A stretch of DNA of 61,521 bases from Clostridia bacterium (GTDB taxonomy: Bacteria; Bacillota; Clostridia; Lachnospirales; Lachnospiraceae). Below are positions 49,604-58,086 of the stretch, one piece after another. Position 1 is the stretch's first letter. Each line of letters opens with the position of its first letter. The notes under the pieces are model-generated. The model was not told the DNA's origin. It did no database searches and saw only the letters and a program-made list of their open reading frames with translations. The stretch covers positions 1-61,521 of the forward strand of contig CAJTDE010000028.1 in NCBI GenBank assembly GCA_910574835.1, read 5' to 3'. The position numbers were made by a program, and so were the translations under genes.

Positions 49604-49969
49604 TTAATAGTAATAGCCTGCACTGTCAACAGCCGCTATGATAGCTGTGCCGAAAATAATAAGCATTACGAACACAAAAACCAATCTGATTGCATAAAAA
49701 ATCAGAGCAGCTTTAAAATAATTGGACTTGCTTCTCTTCTCCGTTTTACTGAAGGCCCATACAAACATCATGACAATATCCACACAGGGAATCATCATCA
49801 CAAGCATTGCAATCATCCACTCGCCCATGCTCATAGGCTCTTCTAACTCATCCTGAGACTGATACTGGTATTGAAGCTGCGTCTGAATACTGGGCTGCGC
49901 CGGCTGATACTGATTGCCGCCGTAAGTGTTCTGCTCCTGATTTTCGGAATTATTATACATATCATCCAT
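49604..49969 (-). CDS. Small Gln/Asn-rich membrane protein
   Basis: 121 aa. The hydrophilic N-terminus is rich in Gln, Asn and Tyr (NNSENQEQNTYGGNQYQPAQPSIQTQLQYQYQSQ). Two membrane segments follow (GEWMIAMLVMMIPCVDIVMMFVWAF and ALIFYAIRLVFVFVMLIIFGTAIIAAV). AGGAGG lies 8 nt upstream of ATG 49969. Proteins of this plan are common in Clostridia next to DUF2752 genes; no function is known. Confidence 0.75.
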   Translation of the reverse strand: MDDMYNNSENQEQNTYGGNQYQPAQPSIQTQLQYQYQSQDELEEPMSMGEWMIAMLVMMIPCVDIVMMFVWAFSKTEKRSKSNYFKAALIFYAIRLVFVFVMLIIFGTAIIAAVDSAGYYY

Positions 49970-50101
49970 AACTCTTTCCTCCTCATGCTTAATCTTAAAT
50001 GCTCTGTTTCAGTGTATCACTTTTCCCCTTATTTCGCAACTTTTTCCATACATTTCTCATATAGTTACCCTTCGCTCCGCATCCGGCAGCACAGCGACGC
50101 C

Positions 50102-50500
50102 CTATGGCTGCCATTTCAGTTCTATGGGGAAGCCGGTTTTGATGCGGAGCAGATACAATAAAATAGCTCCCAAAAGAAGTATCACCGGCAGAAAGGTCAA
50201 TATCTTCGGTTTTCTGTCCAGTATATAACGATTGACTGCAAATAATATGGCAAGAAAGATCCATCCAAATACCAATGGCTGGAGCCTCCATGCTTCCTGC
50301 AAGTGTCCCGTCAAAACAAGCATCAAAGCCCGAGTCATGCCGCACCCCGGACAAGGCAGATGCAATGCAATCATCATAGGGCAGAACTGCCCAAACAGTA
50401 TATGGACTGTCACATAATATATCGCAATTCCCAGGACAGCGTACCGCAGATTGTACAAATCTTTTCCCAAACGCCGCAATCCGGCTCTGATTCTCTCCAT
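50102..50500 (-). CDS. DUF2752 family membrane protein
   Basis: 132 aa from ATG 50500. It has three membrane segments and the family signature CPMMIALHLPCPGCGMTRALMLVLTGHLQEAWRLQPLVF, with the CPGCGxTRA box. The function is unknown. A longer overlapping frame (49995-50519) lacks these hallmarks and is a shadow. It lies next to the Gln-rich membrane protein, a recurrent pairing. Confidence 0.8.
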   Translation of the reverse strand: MERIRAGLRRLGKDLYNLRYAVLGIAIYYVTVHILFGQFCPMMIALHLPCPGCGMTRALMLVLTGHLQEAWRLQPLVFGWIFLAILFAVNRYILDRKPKILTFLPVILLLGAILLYLLRIKTGFPIELKWQP

Positions 50501-50633
50501 GCTTTCCACTCTCACTCAAATACGGAATCGTCTTATTCTTCTATTCCCATGTCAAACTATATTCCCTGCGGTATAAAAAGAGGACCATCTTTGCGACAGT
50601 CCCCCATTCTTACTTCATTTGTCTTGCTTTCAC

Positions 50634-51572
50634 TTAAGCCTTGCCTGCACTGCCCAATACATTCTGGATCTTATGAGCTACAACAGCCTTCACGTTAGCA
50701 CGTGCAACAGTCAGATACTGTCTCGGATCAAAGTAATCCGGATGCTCCTGCATAACCTGACGAATACCTGCGGTCAGACCAAGACGAAGGTCGGAGTCAA
50801 TGTTGATCTTGCAGACAGCAGATCTTGCAGCCTCACGCAGCTGATCCTCCGGAACGCCGATAGCATCCTTCAAGGCTCCGCCGTTCTCGTTGATAATCTT
50901 TACATACTCCTGAGGAACGGAGGATGCACCATGAAGAACAATCGGGAAGCCCGGGATTCTCTGCTCAATCTCGTGAAGAATATCAAAACGAAGCTGGGGC
51001 TTTGTACCCGGCTTAAACTTGAATGCGCCGTGGCTTGTACCAATAGCAATTGCAAGAGAATCCACACCGGTCTTGGTTACGAACTCTTCTACTTCATCCG
51101 GCTGTGTATAGGAGGAATCCTCATCCGATACATTCACATCATCCTCAATACCTGCCAGCTTGCCAAGTTCAGCCTCTACTACTACATTGTGAGCATGTGC
51201 GTACTCAACAACCTTCTTTGTAATCTCAATATTCTCCTCAAAAGAATACTTGGAAGCATCAATCATAACGGAAGAAAAGCCGCCGTCCACACAGGACTTG
51301 CAGATCTCAAAGTCTGCGCCGTGATCCAGATGCAGAGCAATCGGGATGTTCGGATTCTCAATGATCGCTGCCTCAACTAACTTGGTCAGATAAGTATGGT
51401 TTGCATACTTTCTGGCCCCTGCGGATACCTGCAGGATAATAGGCGAATTAAGCTCGCCGGCTGCTTCTGTGATAGCCTGTACGATTTCCATGTTGTTCAC
51501 ATTGAAAGCGCCGATTGCATAGCCGCCTTCATATGCCTTCTTAAACATCTCTGTTGTTGTTACTAAAGCCAT
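50634..51572 (-). CDS. fba: Fructose-bisphosphate aldolase, class II
   Basis: 312 aa from ATG 51572 (GAGG 9 nt upstream). Zinc ligands and active site are visible: IALHLDHGADFEICK, SVMIDASKYSFEENIEIT, VEAELGKLAGIEDDV, IGTSHGAFKF and IVLHGASSVPQEY. It cleaves fructose-1,6-bisphosphate in glycolysis. It is a single gene with its own promoter at 51616-51644. Confidence 0.96.
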   Translation of the reverse strand: MALVTTTEMFKKAYEGGYAIGAFNVNNMEIVQAITEAAGELNSPIILQVSAGARKYANHTYLTKLVEAAIIENPNIPIALHLDHGADFEICKSCVDGGFSSVMIDASKYSFEENIEITKKVVEYAHAHNVVVEAELGKLAGIEDDVNVSDEDSSYTQPDEVEEFVTKTGVDSLAIAIGTSHGAFKFKPGTKPQLRFDILHEIEQRIPGFPIVLHGASSVPQEYVKIINENGGALKDAIGVPEDQLREAARSAVCKINIDSDLRLGLTAGIRQVMQEHPDYFDPRQYLTVARANVKAVVAHKIQNVLGSAGKA

Positions 51573-51615
51573 TGTTATCATCCTCACTTTTCATGAAATT
51601 TTAACGGTTATAGCT

Positions 51616-51644
51616 AGTATACTACAAATTGGAAAATTCATCAA
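51616..51644 (-). promoter_or_regulatory. Promoter of fba
   Basis: Minus strand TTGATG (51644-51639), 17-bp spacer, TATACT (51621-51616), about 44 nt before the fba start. Confidence 0.78.
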
Positions 51645-51767
51645 TCCGGAATTATATTTTTTTCTAAAAACCTTCTGGACTTCCATTCCATTCTGTGATA
51701 CGTTGTTTATTGGATATTACGGAACTTAGACTAATCCGGCTAAGAAATGTCAAGTACTTTTGAAAAA

Positions 51768-51899
51768 TAATTTCTGCCGGCCGGTAAAGCCGTAAAGGCG
51801 CACGAAAGAAACTTTCATGAGTGCCCTTTCGAATGAAAGTTCTCTCATCACAGGTGTTCCGAAGCAGCTTTACCCTTTAGTGCTGTCGCGCAACGACTT
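51768..51899 (+). repeat. Dispersed structured leader element, full copy before the PurF-like gene
   Basis: Same orientation relative to the gene as the copy before the fucosidase. It has an outer GGTAAAGC/GCTTTACC stem, an inner GAAACTTTCAT/ATGAAAGTT stem and the terminal GTCGCGCAACGAC hairpin (51885-51897), ending 18 nt before ATG 51916, with AGGAGG between. The two full copies can be aligned along about 130 bp with scattered substitutions, several compensatory in the stems. Confidence 0.85.
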
Positions 51900-51915
51900 T
51901 TAATAGGAGGATTGT

Positions 51916-53325
51916 ATGGGTGGATTTTTTGGTGTTGCTTCCAAAAGCGACTGTTTATTTGACTTATTCTTTGGAGTAGATTATCATTCTCATCTCGGTA
52001 CCAGACGGGGCGGCATGGCCGTATACGGAGCGGAAAAAGGCTTTGACCGTGCCATCCATAACATCGAGAACACACCATTTCGAACAAAATTTGATAAAGA
52101 TATGCGGGAGATGGCGGGCTATCTGGGAATCGGCTGTATCTCCGACTATGAACCTCAGCCTCTTATCGTCCGCTCCCATCACGGCACCTTTGCTATCACA
52201 ACAGTAGGCAGAATTAATAACACAAAGGAAATCACAGATCTGATTTTTGACAAAGGAAATGCTCATTTTCTGGAAATGAGCGGCGGTGATATCAATCCTA
52301 CGGAATTGGTCGCCGCTATTATCAATCAAAAGCTCAATCTGATTGAAGGCATCCAATATGCCCAGGAGATCATAGACGGTTCTATGACCTTTTTGATTAT
52401 GACACCCCTGGGGATATATGCCGCTCGTGATAAAATGGGCCGAACACCGGTTGTCATTGGTCAGAAGGAGGATGCTTATTGTGTATCTTTCGAAGACTTT
52501 GCTTTCTTAAATCTGGGATATTCAAGCGTCAAAGAATTAGGCCCCGGTGAAGTTGTAATCCTCACACCGGACGGTGTTAAGACATTGATTCAACCCGGAA
52601 AGGACATGAAGATTTGTACCTTTCTCTGGGTATACTACGGATATCCCGCCAGCTCCTATCAGGGTCTGAGCGTAGAACAGATGCGTTACAACTGCGGAGC
52701 TAAAATGGCACAAAGAGACAATGTAAAGCCGGATACGGTAGCCGGCGTCCCTGATTCCGGAATTGCCCATGCGGTAGGCTATTCCAATGCCTCCGGAATC
52801 CCCTTTACCCGGCCCTTTATCAAATATACCCCGACCTGGCCCCGCTCCTTCATGCCTACGATTCAGAGTAAGCGGAACCTGATTGCCAAAATGAAGCTTC
52901 TTCCCGTTCATGAATTGATCGAAGGAAAAAGCCTGCTGCTAATTGACGATTCTATTGTTCGGGGTACACAGCTTGGGGAGACAACGGAATTTTTATATCA
53001 GAGCGGTGCAAAAGAGGTTCATATCCGCCCGGCCTGTCCGCCTATTCTTTACGGATGTAAATATCTGAACTTCTCTCGTTCCTCTTCTGAGATGGATCTC
53101 ATCGCCAGAAGAGTGATTGAAAAATTGGAAGGAGGCTCCGTAACAGAGGAAATTCTTCAGGAATATGCCGATCCGGAATCAGAAAAATATGAACAAATGC
53201 TGGAAGAAATCCGCTGTCAGCTAAACTTTACTTCTCTGCGCTACAATCGGCTGGATGATATGATTGAGTCAACCGGCCTTCCTGCGGAAAAGCTTTGCAC
53301 TTACTGTTGGAACGGAAAAGAATAA
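51916..53325 (+). CDS. PurF-like amidophosphoribosyltransferase paralogue with degenerate glutaminase site
   Basis: 469 aa with the two-domain PurF layout. The phosphoribosyltransferase half is intact: GVPDSGIAHAVGY and the PRPP loop LLIDDSIVRGTQ near residue 341. The likely 4Fe-4S Cys are KICTFLWVYY, ILYGCKY and LCTYCWNGKE. The glutaminase half is not intact. It starts MGGFFG instead of M-C-G-I/V-F/V-G, so the N-terminal nucleophile Cys is Gly. The RYAT and HNGNL segments of true PurF read IGCISD and TVGRIN. It probably cannot hydrolyse glutamine and may use ammonia or another amine, or have a regulatory role. No pur gene is adjacent. AGGAGG precedes the ATG. Confidence 0.8.
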   Translation: MGGFFGVASKSDCLFDLFFGVDYHSHLGTRRGGMAVYGAEKGFDRAIHNIENTPFRTKFDKDMREMAGYLGIGCISDYEPQPLIVRSHHGTFAITTVGRINNTKEITDLIFDKGNAHFLEMSGGDINPTELVAAIINQKLNLIEGIQYAQEIIDGSMTFLIMTPLGIYAARDKMGRTPVVIGQKEDAYCVSFEDFAFLNLGYSSVKELGPGEVVILTPDGVKTLIQPGKDMKICTFLWVYYGYPASSYQGLSVEQMRYNCGAKMAQRDNVKPDTVAGVPDSGIAHAVGYSNASGIPFTRPFIKYTPTWPRSFMPTIQSKRNLIAKMKLLPVHELIEGKSLLLIDDSIVRGTQLGETTEFLYQSGAKEVHIRPACPPILYGCKYLNFSRSSSEMDLIARRVIEKLEGGSVTEEILQEYADPESEKYEQMLEEIRCQLNFTSLRYNRLDDMIESTGLPAEKLCTYCWNGKE

Positions 53326-53332
53326 TGCCAAC

Positions 53333-53373
53333 CAAAAGGGCTGTCTTATTGCAATTAAGGCAGCCCTTCTCTA
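53333..53373. terminator. Terminator between the PurF-like gene and csoR
   Basis: AAGGGCTGtCTT pairs with AAGgCAGCCCTT, followed by CTCTACTTACTCTTTCT. It serves convergent genes. Confidence 0.75.
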
Positions 53374-53386
53374 CTTACTCTTTCTA

Positions 53387-53746
53387 TTACTTCATAAACC
53401 GATCAATCGCACTTGTTAATTCCTCAATCGCCTCATGATCTCCACACTCCACCGCGTCCACAAGACAATGCTCAATGTGATCCTTTAAGATCACCTTAGC
53501 CGTATTGTTGATAGCGGCCTTCACTGCGGAGAGCTGCACCAAAACCTCGCTGCAGTCCCGGCCCTCCTCCACCATGCGCTTCACGGACTCCATATGCCCG
53601 ATGGCCCGGGAGAGGCGATTTAATACGGCCTTTGTATTTTGATGGGTGTGGGTATGCATGTGGGTATGTTTCTCCGTATGTCCGTGTTCATGCACATGTT
53701 CGTATACGGTTCCGTCCTCTGCTATATGAGTATGCTTGTCGCTCAT
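53387..53746 (-). CDS. CsoR/RcnR-family metal-sensing repressor with His-rich N-terminus
   Basis: 119 aa. The DUF156 core (residues 38-119, AVLNRLSRAIGHMESVKRMVEEGRDCSEVLVQLSAVKAAINNTAKVILKDHIEHCLVDAV) contains the Cys of DCSEV and the HIEHC metal-site residues. The first 35 residues hold 11 His in alternation (HEHGHTEKHTHMHTHTH), an extension absent from standard CsoR. Such tails may buffer Cu, Ni or Zn. No copper efflux gene is adjacent, so its target is unseen here. Confidence 0.88.
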   Translation of the reverse strand: MSDKHTHIAEDGTVYEHVHEHGHTEKHTHMHTHTHQNTKAVLNRLSRAIGHMESVKRMVEEGRDCSEVLVQLSAVKAAINNTAKVILKDHIEHCLVDAVECGDHEAIEELTSAIDRFMK

Positions 53747-53957
53747 TTTCTTTCTCTCGCTTTTCTCTTAAATTTGTCCTGCATAAGTATAGCATACCCC
53801 AAAAAGAAAGGCAATCCGCCCCATAGGGATATAATTTTGCATTTCATCCCAATTACGCATCTTTTCCGCCGACTTCCGGATATTCCCTCTAAAACAATTG
53901 TATATTTTGTAATCTCCTTATATGTCAGACATAGGACAAACGACAATAAAAGCAACA

Positions 53958-54002
53958 AGCCGCAGCCAAGTTCTTAAATCCCCCTTGACTGCGGCTTATC
54001 CT
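53958..54002 (-). terminator. Terminator of asnS
   Basis: Minus strand AAGCCGCAG pairs with CTGCGGCTT around a loop of about 23 nt, followed by GTTGCTTTTATT. Confidence 0.7.
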
Positions 54003-54021
54003 TACATCACTTACTGTTCCT

Positions 54022-55413
54022 TTACAATTCGCAGTTATTCACTGTCCGCGGGAACGGAATCACATCCCGGATATTCCCCATCCCCGTCAAATACATCACG
54101 CACCGCTCAAACCCAAGTCCAAACCCGGAGTGACGCACAGAGCCATATTTCCTGAGATCCAGATAGAACCCATAATCCGCCTCATTAAGCTCAAGCTCCC
54201 GCATCCTGGTCACAAGCTTCTCATAATCATCCTCTCTCTGGCTCCCTCCAATGATCTCGCCAATCCCGGGAACCAGACAATCCATAGCCGCCACAGTCTT
54301 CCCATCCTCATTCTGCTTCATATAAAAAGCCTTAATCTCCTTCGGGTAGTCCGTCACAAACACCGGCCGCTTAAACACCTCTTCCGTCAGATACCGCTCA
54401 TGCTCCGTCTGCAGGTCACATCCCCAGCTCACCTTATAATCAAACTTATCATTATTCTTCTCCAGAATCTCAACAGCCTCCGTATAAGTCACACGCCCGA
54501 ACTCCGAGTTCATCACACCCTTCAGCCGTTCCAGAAGCCCCTTGTCCACAAACTGATTAAAGAAATCCATCTCCTCCGGAGCCTCATCCAGCACATACTG
54601 AATCACATACTTCAGCATAGCCTCCGCAATCTCCATATTATCATCCAGATCCGCAAAGGCCATCTCCGGCTCAATCATCCAGAACTCCGCCGCATGGCGT
54701 GTCGTATTGGAATTTTCCGCCCGAAAGGTAGGACCAAACGTATAAATATTCCGAAAAGCACAGGCATACGTCTCCCCGTTCAGCTGCCCGCTCACCGTAA
54801 GATTCGTCTCCTTCCCAAAGAAATCCCGGCTGTAATCCACAGCCCCCTCATCCGTCAGCGGCGGATTCTTCGGATCAAGCGTGGTCACCCGGAACATCTC
54901 CCCGGCGCCCTCACAGTCACTTCCCGTAATCAGCGGCGTATGCACATACACAAACCCCTGCTCCTGAAAAAACCGATGAATCGCATAAGCAACCAGCGAT
55001 CTCACCCGGAACACCGCCTGAAACGTATTCGTCCGCGGCCTTAGATGCGAGATTGTCCTCAAATACTCAAAAGAATGACGCTTCTTCTGCAAAGGATAAT
55101 CCGGCGCAGAGTCACCCTCCACCATCACCGAATCCGCCTGAATCTCAAAGGGCTGCTTCGCCTCCGGCGTAGCCACCAGCTTCCCCTTCACAATCACTGC
55201 CGCTCCCACATTCAGCTTAGAGATCTCCGCAAAATTCTCCATCGTATCATGATAAACCACCTGCAGCGTATTAAAATAAGACCCGTCATTAATCACCAAA
55301 AACCCAAAAGCCTTAGACCCCCGGTTACTCCTCACCCATCCCACAGCCTCAATCGCCTTATCCAGATAAGCCTCACTGTTCTTATACAACTCTTTCACCG
55401 TAATAAAGTTCAT
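54022..55413 (-). CDS. asnS: Asparaginyl-tRNA synthetase
   Basis: 463 aa class IIb synthetase. The N-terminal OB-fold (residues 15-105) is followed by the catalytic core with motif 2 ([36 protein letters not shown]) and motif 3 ([34 protein letters not shown]). It charges tRNA-Asn. GAGGGG precedes ATG 55413, and a promoter lies at 55535-55563. The coding strand is unusually rich in G at third positions, which opens long shadow frames on the other strand. Confidence 0.97.
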   Translation of the reverse strand: MNFITVKELYKNSEAYLDKAIEAVGWVRSNRGSKAFGFLVINDGSYFNTLQVVYHDTMENFAEISKLNVGAAVIVKGKLVATPEAKQPFEIQADSVMVEGDSAPDYPLQKKRHSFEYLRTISHLRPRTNTFQAVFRVRSLVAYAIHRFFQEQGFVYVHTPLITGSDCEGAGEMFRVTTLDPKNPPLTDEGAVDYSRDFFGKETNLTVSGQLNGETYACAFRNIYTFGPTFRAENSNTTRHAAEFWMIEPEMAFADLDDNMEIAEAMLKYVIQYVLDEAPEEMDFFNQFVDKGLLERLKGVMNSEFGRVTYTEAVEILEKNNDKFDYKVSWGCDLQTEHERYLTEEVFKRPVFVTDYPKEIKAFYMKQNEDGKTVAAMDCLVPGIGEIIGGSQREDDYEKLVTRMRELELNEADYGFYLDLRKYGSVRHSGFGLGFERCVMYLTGMGNIRDVIPFPRTVNNCEL

Positions 55414-55534
55414 AATTCAATCCCCTCTATACTCTTAATCTAATCCCGCAATATCCCTCACAAAACTCCTGTGCAAAAGACACCGCTTCAAAAACAGCAA
55501 TCAAAAACACCACACATATTTTGCCATTTACGAT

Positions 55535-55563
55535 AGTATACCTCATTTCTCCCCCACCTGCAA
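55535..55563 (-). promoter_or_regulatory. Promoter of asnS
   Basis: Minus strand TTGCAG (55563-55558), 17-bp spacer, TATACT (55540-55535). The leader of about 115 nt is too short for a T-box and shows no T-box motif. Confidence 0.72.
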
Positions 55564-55612
55564 CCAAACATTTATGTATTTTTCCCAACCTTTTTCCCAA
55601 AACCCACCCCAC

Positions 55613-55657
55613 AAAAATCCGGCGGAAAGCCAAAGAGCCCTCCGCCAGATTAAAAAC
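55613..55657 (-). terminator. Terminator after the lipoprotein gene
   Basis: Minus strand AATCTGGCGGA pairs with TCCGCCGGATT and is followed by TTTTGTGG. Confidence 0.75.
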
Positions 55658-55668
55658 TCAATCTTCAC

Positions 55669-56058
55669 CTAAGGATTCACAGTCCCGCCATTGGTTGTCG
55701 TATTCCCGTTCCCGGTCACATCGTCCACCGCATCCTCAACACCGTTCACAACATCATCCACGCCATCCATTACATCATCACCAAGATCATCCACAACCCC
55801 GTCGCCGTTGGTACCGTTCGTAGTTCCGTCATTGACAGTACCATCGGTCGTCCCATTGGTCGTACCGTTGTTAGTCCCGTTCGTTGTACCATTGGTCGTA
55901 CCGTTTGTAGTCCCATTGGTCCCATTCGTCGTTCCCTCATTCGTTGTGTCATTCCCCGGTGTATCCGCAGCGTTGTTGTCGGAATTTCCACAAGCCGCGG
56001 TCACCAGAATCATTACCAAAAGCAGCGCCCCGGCCGTGTACTTTCTGAACATTTTCAT
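55669..56058 (-). CDS. Low-complexity Asn/Gly/Thr-repeat lipoprotein
   Basis: 129 aa from ATG 56058 (AAAGGAG 9 nt upstream). A type II signal peptide (KYTAGALLLVMILVTAACGNS) has a lipobox ending in Cys at residue 24. Residues about 35-85 are a degenerate Thr-Asn-Gly-Thr repeat (NGTTNGTTNGTTNG). Residues 86-115 form an acidic Asp/Val repeat (DDLGDDVMDGVDDVVNGVEDAVDDV) of amphipathic character, and the end is again Thr/Asn/Gly. It is surface-anchored and lies 99 nt after an ABC exporter gene. The function is unknown; a wall-spanning spacer is a guess. Confidence 0.82.
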   Translation of the reverse strand: MKMFRKYTAGALLLVMILVTAACGNSDNNAADTPGNDTTNEGTTNGTNGTTNGTTNGTTNGTNNGTTNGTTDGTVNDGTTNGTNGDGVVDDLGDDVMDGVDDVVNGVEDAVDDVTGNGNTTTNGGTVNP

Positions 56059-56157
56059 AATAAAAGTCTCCTTTCTTGCTCTTTGCTACCATTATGAGCC
56101 ATTTACAAGACTTTTATTCAAAAACAGAAAATGTTTTTGCAGTAATTTTTCAAATTT

Positions 56158-58086
56158 TTAAGACAACTCAAAAGCTCCCGTATAAAGCTGGTAATACTTC
56201 CCGCGTTCCGCAATCAAATCTTCATGCGTTCCGCGCTCAATAATCCGCCCCTGCTCCAGAACCATAATCACATCGGAATTTTGCACCGTAGAAAGCCTGT
56301 GGGCAATCACAAACACCGTCCTGCCCGTCATCAGACTGTCCATACCCCTCTGAACAATAACCTCCGTCCGAGTATCAATACTGGAGGTGGCCTCGTCAAG
56401 AATCAAAACCGGCGGATCGGCAATGGCCGCCCTCGCTATCGTCAGAAGCTGACGCTGCCCCTGTGACAAATTGGCTCCGTCGCCGGAAATCATCGTGTCA
56501 TAGCCCTGGGGCAGATGACGGATAAAGGTATCCGCTCCGGCCAGCATAGCCGCGCCCTTCACCTCCATATCCGTGGCATCCAGTTTTCCATAACGGATAT
56601 TGTCCGCCACAGTGCCTGTGAACAAATGACTGTCCTGAAGCACCATACCAAGGGAGCGGCGCAGATCCGACTTGCGGATCTTATTGATATTAATCCCGTC
56701 ATACCGTATTTTTCCATCCTGTATATCATAAAAACGATTAATCAGATTGGTTATGGTTGTCTTGCCTGCTCCCGTGGCTCCCACAAATGCCACCTTCTGG
56801 CCGGGCTTTGCAAAGAGCTTGATATCGTGGAGCACCATTTTTTCCTCCGTATAACCAAAGTCCACGCCGTCCATAACCACATCCCCCTTCACCTCCGTAT
56901 AGGTAAGAGTTCCGTCGTGATGAGGATGCTTCCAGGCCCAAACGCCGGTACGCTCGGGAACCTCCACAAGCTCCCCGTTTTCATAACGGGCATTGACCAG
57001 CGTCACATAGCCACTGTCCTGCTCGGAAGGCTCATCCATCAACTCAAAGATACGTTCCGCTCCGGCCAGCGCCATAATAATGGAGTTAAACTGCTGGGCC
57101 ACCTGGGTGATCGGCTGGGTAAAGCTCCGGTTCAGCTGCAGGAACGAGGCCAGACCGCCTAAAGTCAGACCGCCCACGCCGCCGATTGCCAGAAGCGCGC
57201 CCACCATTGTAGTCAGAACATAGCTGATATTTCCGATATTTGCCATTACAGGCATTAAAACACTGGCGTAAATATTGGCATTGCTTGCGCTTTCAAACAG
57301 CTGATCGTTCAGCTCCTTAAACTTCCGCTTGGCTTCCTCCTCGTGGCAGAATACTTTTACTACCTTCTGCCCCTCCATCATTTCCTCAATATAGCCGTTG
57401 ACCGCTCCCAAATCCTTCTGCTGCGCCACAAAATAAGCGCCGGACCTTCCGCCGATATGCTTAATCACCTGGGTCATAATCACAATCATCACTACAACCA
57501 GAAGCGTCAGGTGAGGGCTTAGGCTTACCATAGAAATAAATACACTGACAATGGTGATGCCGGAGGATAAAAGCTGAGGAATACTCTGGCTGATAAGCTG
57601 CCGCAGGGTATCCGTGTCATTGGTGTATATACTCATAATGTCCCCGTGGGAATGAGTATCAAAATAAGGGATGGACAAGGTTTCCATATGAGAAAACAAA
57701 TCATTTCGGATTCTCGTAAGGCTGCCCTGGGCTACCGTAATCATCAGACGGTTATAGAGATAGGTAGAAGCCGCTCCCGTCAGATAAATAAGGGCCATCA
57801 TGGACAATGCCTTTAAAAGAGGGGTAAAATCCGGTGTATCGGAGCCAATCAGTGGTGTTATATAGCCGTCTATCAGGGTCTGCAAAAACAGATTTCCCCG
57901 AACATTGGCCAGCACGCCCACCACAATTCCCACAACCACAAAGATACAGTGAACGGGGTATGCCTTTACTACCAGATCAAAGAGGCGCTTCAATGTGCGC
58001 CCGGGATTCTTGGCCTTGGGGCCTTTTTTCATTCCTTTTCCATGTCCCATAGGACCTCTTGGGCCTCTCGCCTGATTACTGCTCAT
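56158..58086 (-). CDS. Heterodimeric ABC exporter, catalytically intact subunit
   Basis: 642 aa from ATG 58086 (GGAGG 8 nt upstream; overlaps the stop of the partner gene). A Gly/Lys-rich N-terminus (GPRGPMGHGKGMKKGPKAKNPG) leads to six membrane segments and an ATPase domain. That domain has Walker A GATGAGKTT, signature LSQGQRQLLTIARA, Walker B LILDEATSSID (catalytic Glu present) and H-loop IAHRLSTV. An insertion between TM6 and the ATPase domain (EVPERTGVWAWKHPHHDGTLTYTEV) is noticeable. It is the third gene of the marR operon and likely pairs with the preceding gene to export drugs or peptides. Confidence 0.93.
   Translation of the reverse strand: MSSNQARGPRGPMGHGKGMKKGPKAKNPGRTLKRLFDLVVKAYPVHCIFVVVGIVVGVLANVRGNLFLQTLIDGYITPLIGSDTPDFTPLLKALSMMALIYLTGAASTYLYNRLMITVAQGSLTRIRNDLFSHMETLSIPYFDTHSHGDIMSIYTNDTDTLRQLISQSIPQLLSSGITIVSVFISMVSLSPHLTLLVVVMIVIMTQVIKHIGGRSGAYFVAQQKDLGAVNGYIEEMMEGQKVVKVFCHEEEAKRKFKELNDQLFESASNANIYASVLMPVMANIGNISYVLTTMVGALLAIGGVGGLTLGGLASFLQLNRSFTQPITQVAQQFNSIIMALAGAERIFELMDEPSEQDSGYVTLVNARYENGELVEVPERTGVWAWKHPHHDGTLTYTEVKGDVVMDGVDFGYTEEKMVLHDIKLFAKPGQKVAFVGATGAGKTTITNLINRFYDIQDGKIRYDGININKIRKSDLRRSLGMVLQDSHLFTGTVADNIRYGKLDATDMEVKGAAMLAGADTFIRHLPQGYDTMISGDGANLSQGQRQLLTIARAAIADPPVLILDEATSSIDTRTEVIVQRGMDSLMTGRTVFVIAHRLSTVQNSDVIMVLEQGRIIERGTHEDLIAERGKYYQLYTGAFELS

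Noticed and set aside
49995-50519. 174-codon frame overlapping the DUF2752 gene
   Set aside because: The DUF2752 frame has membrane segments and the CPGCG signature. This one has neither and lies in another frame.
54130-55443. Two long + strand open frames (304 and 132 codons) opposite asnS
   Set aside because: They lie fully antisense to a clear asnS gene, lack ribosome sites, and have basic low-complexity translations produced by the third-position bias of asnS.
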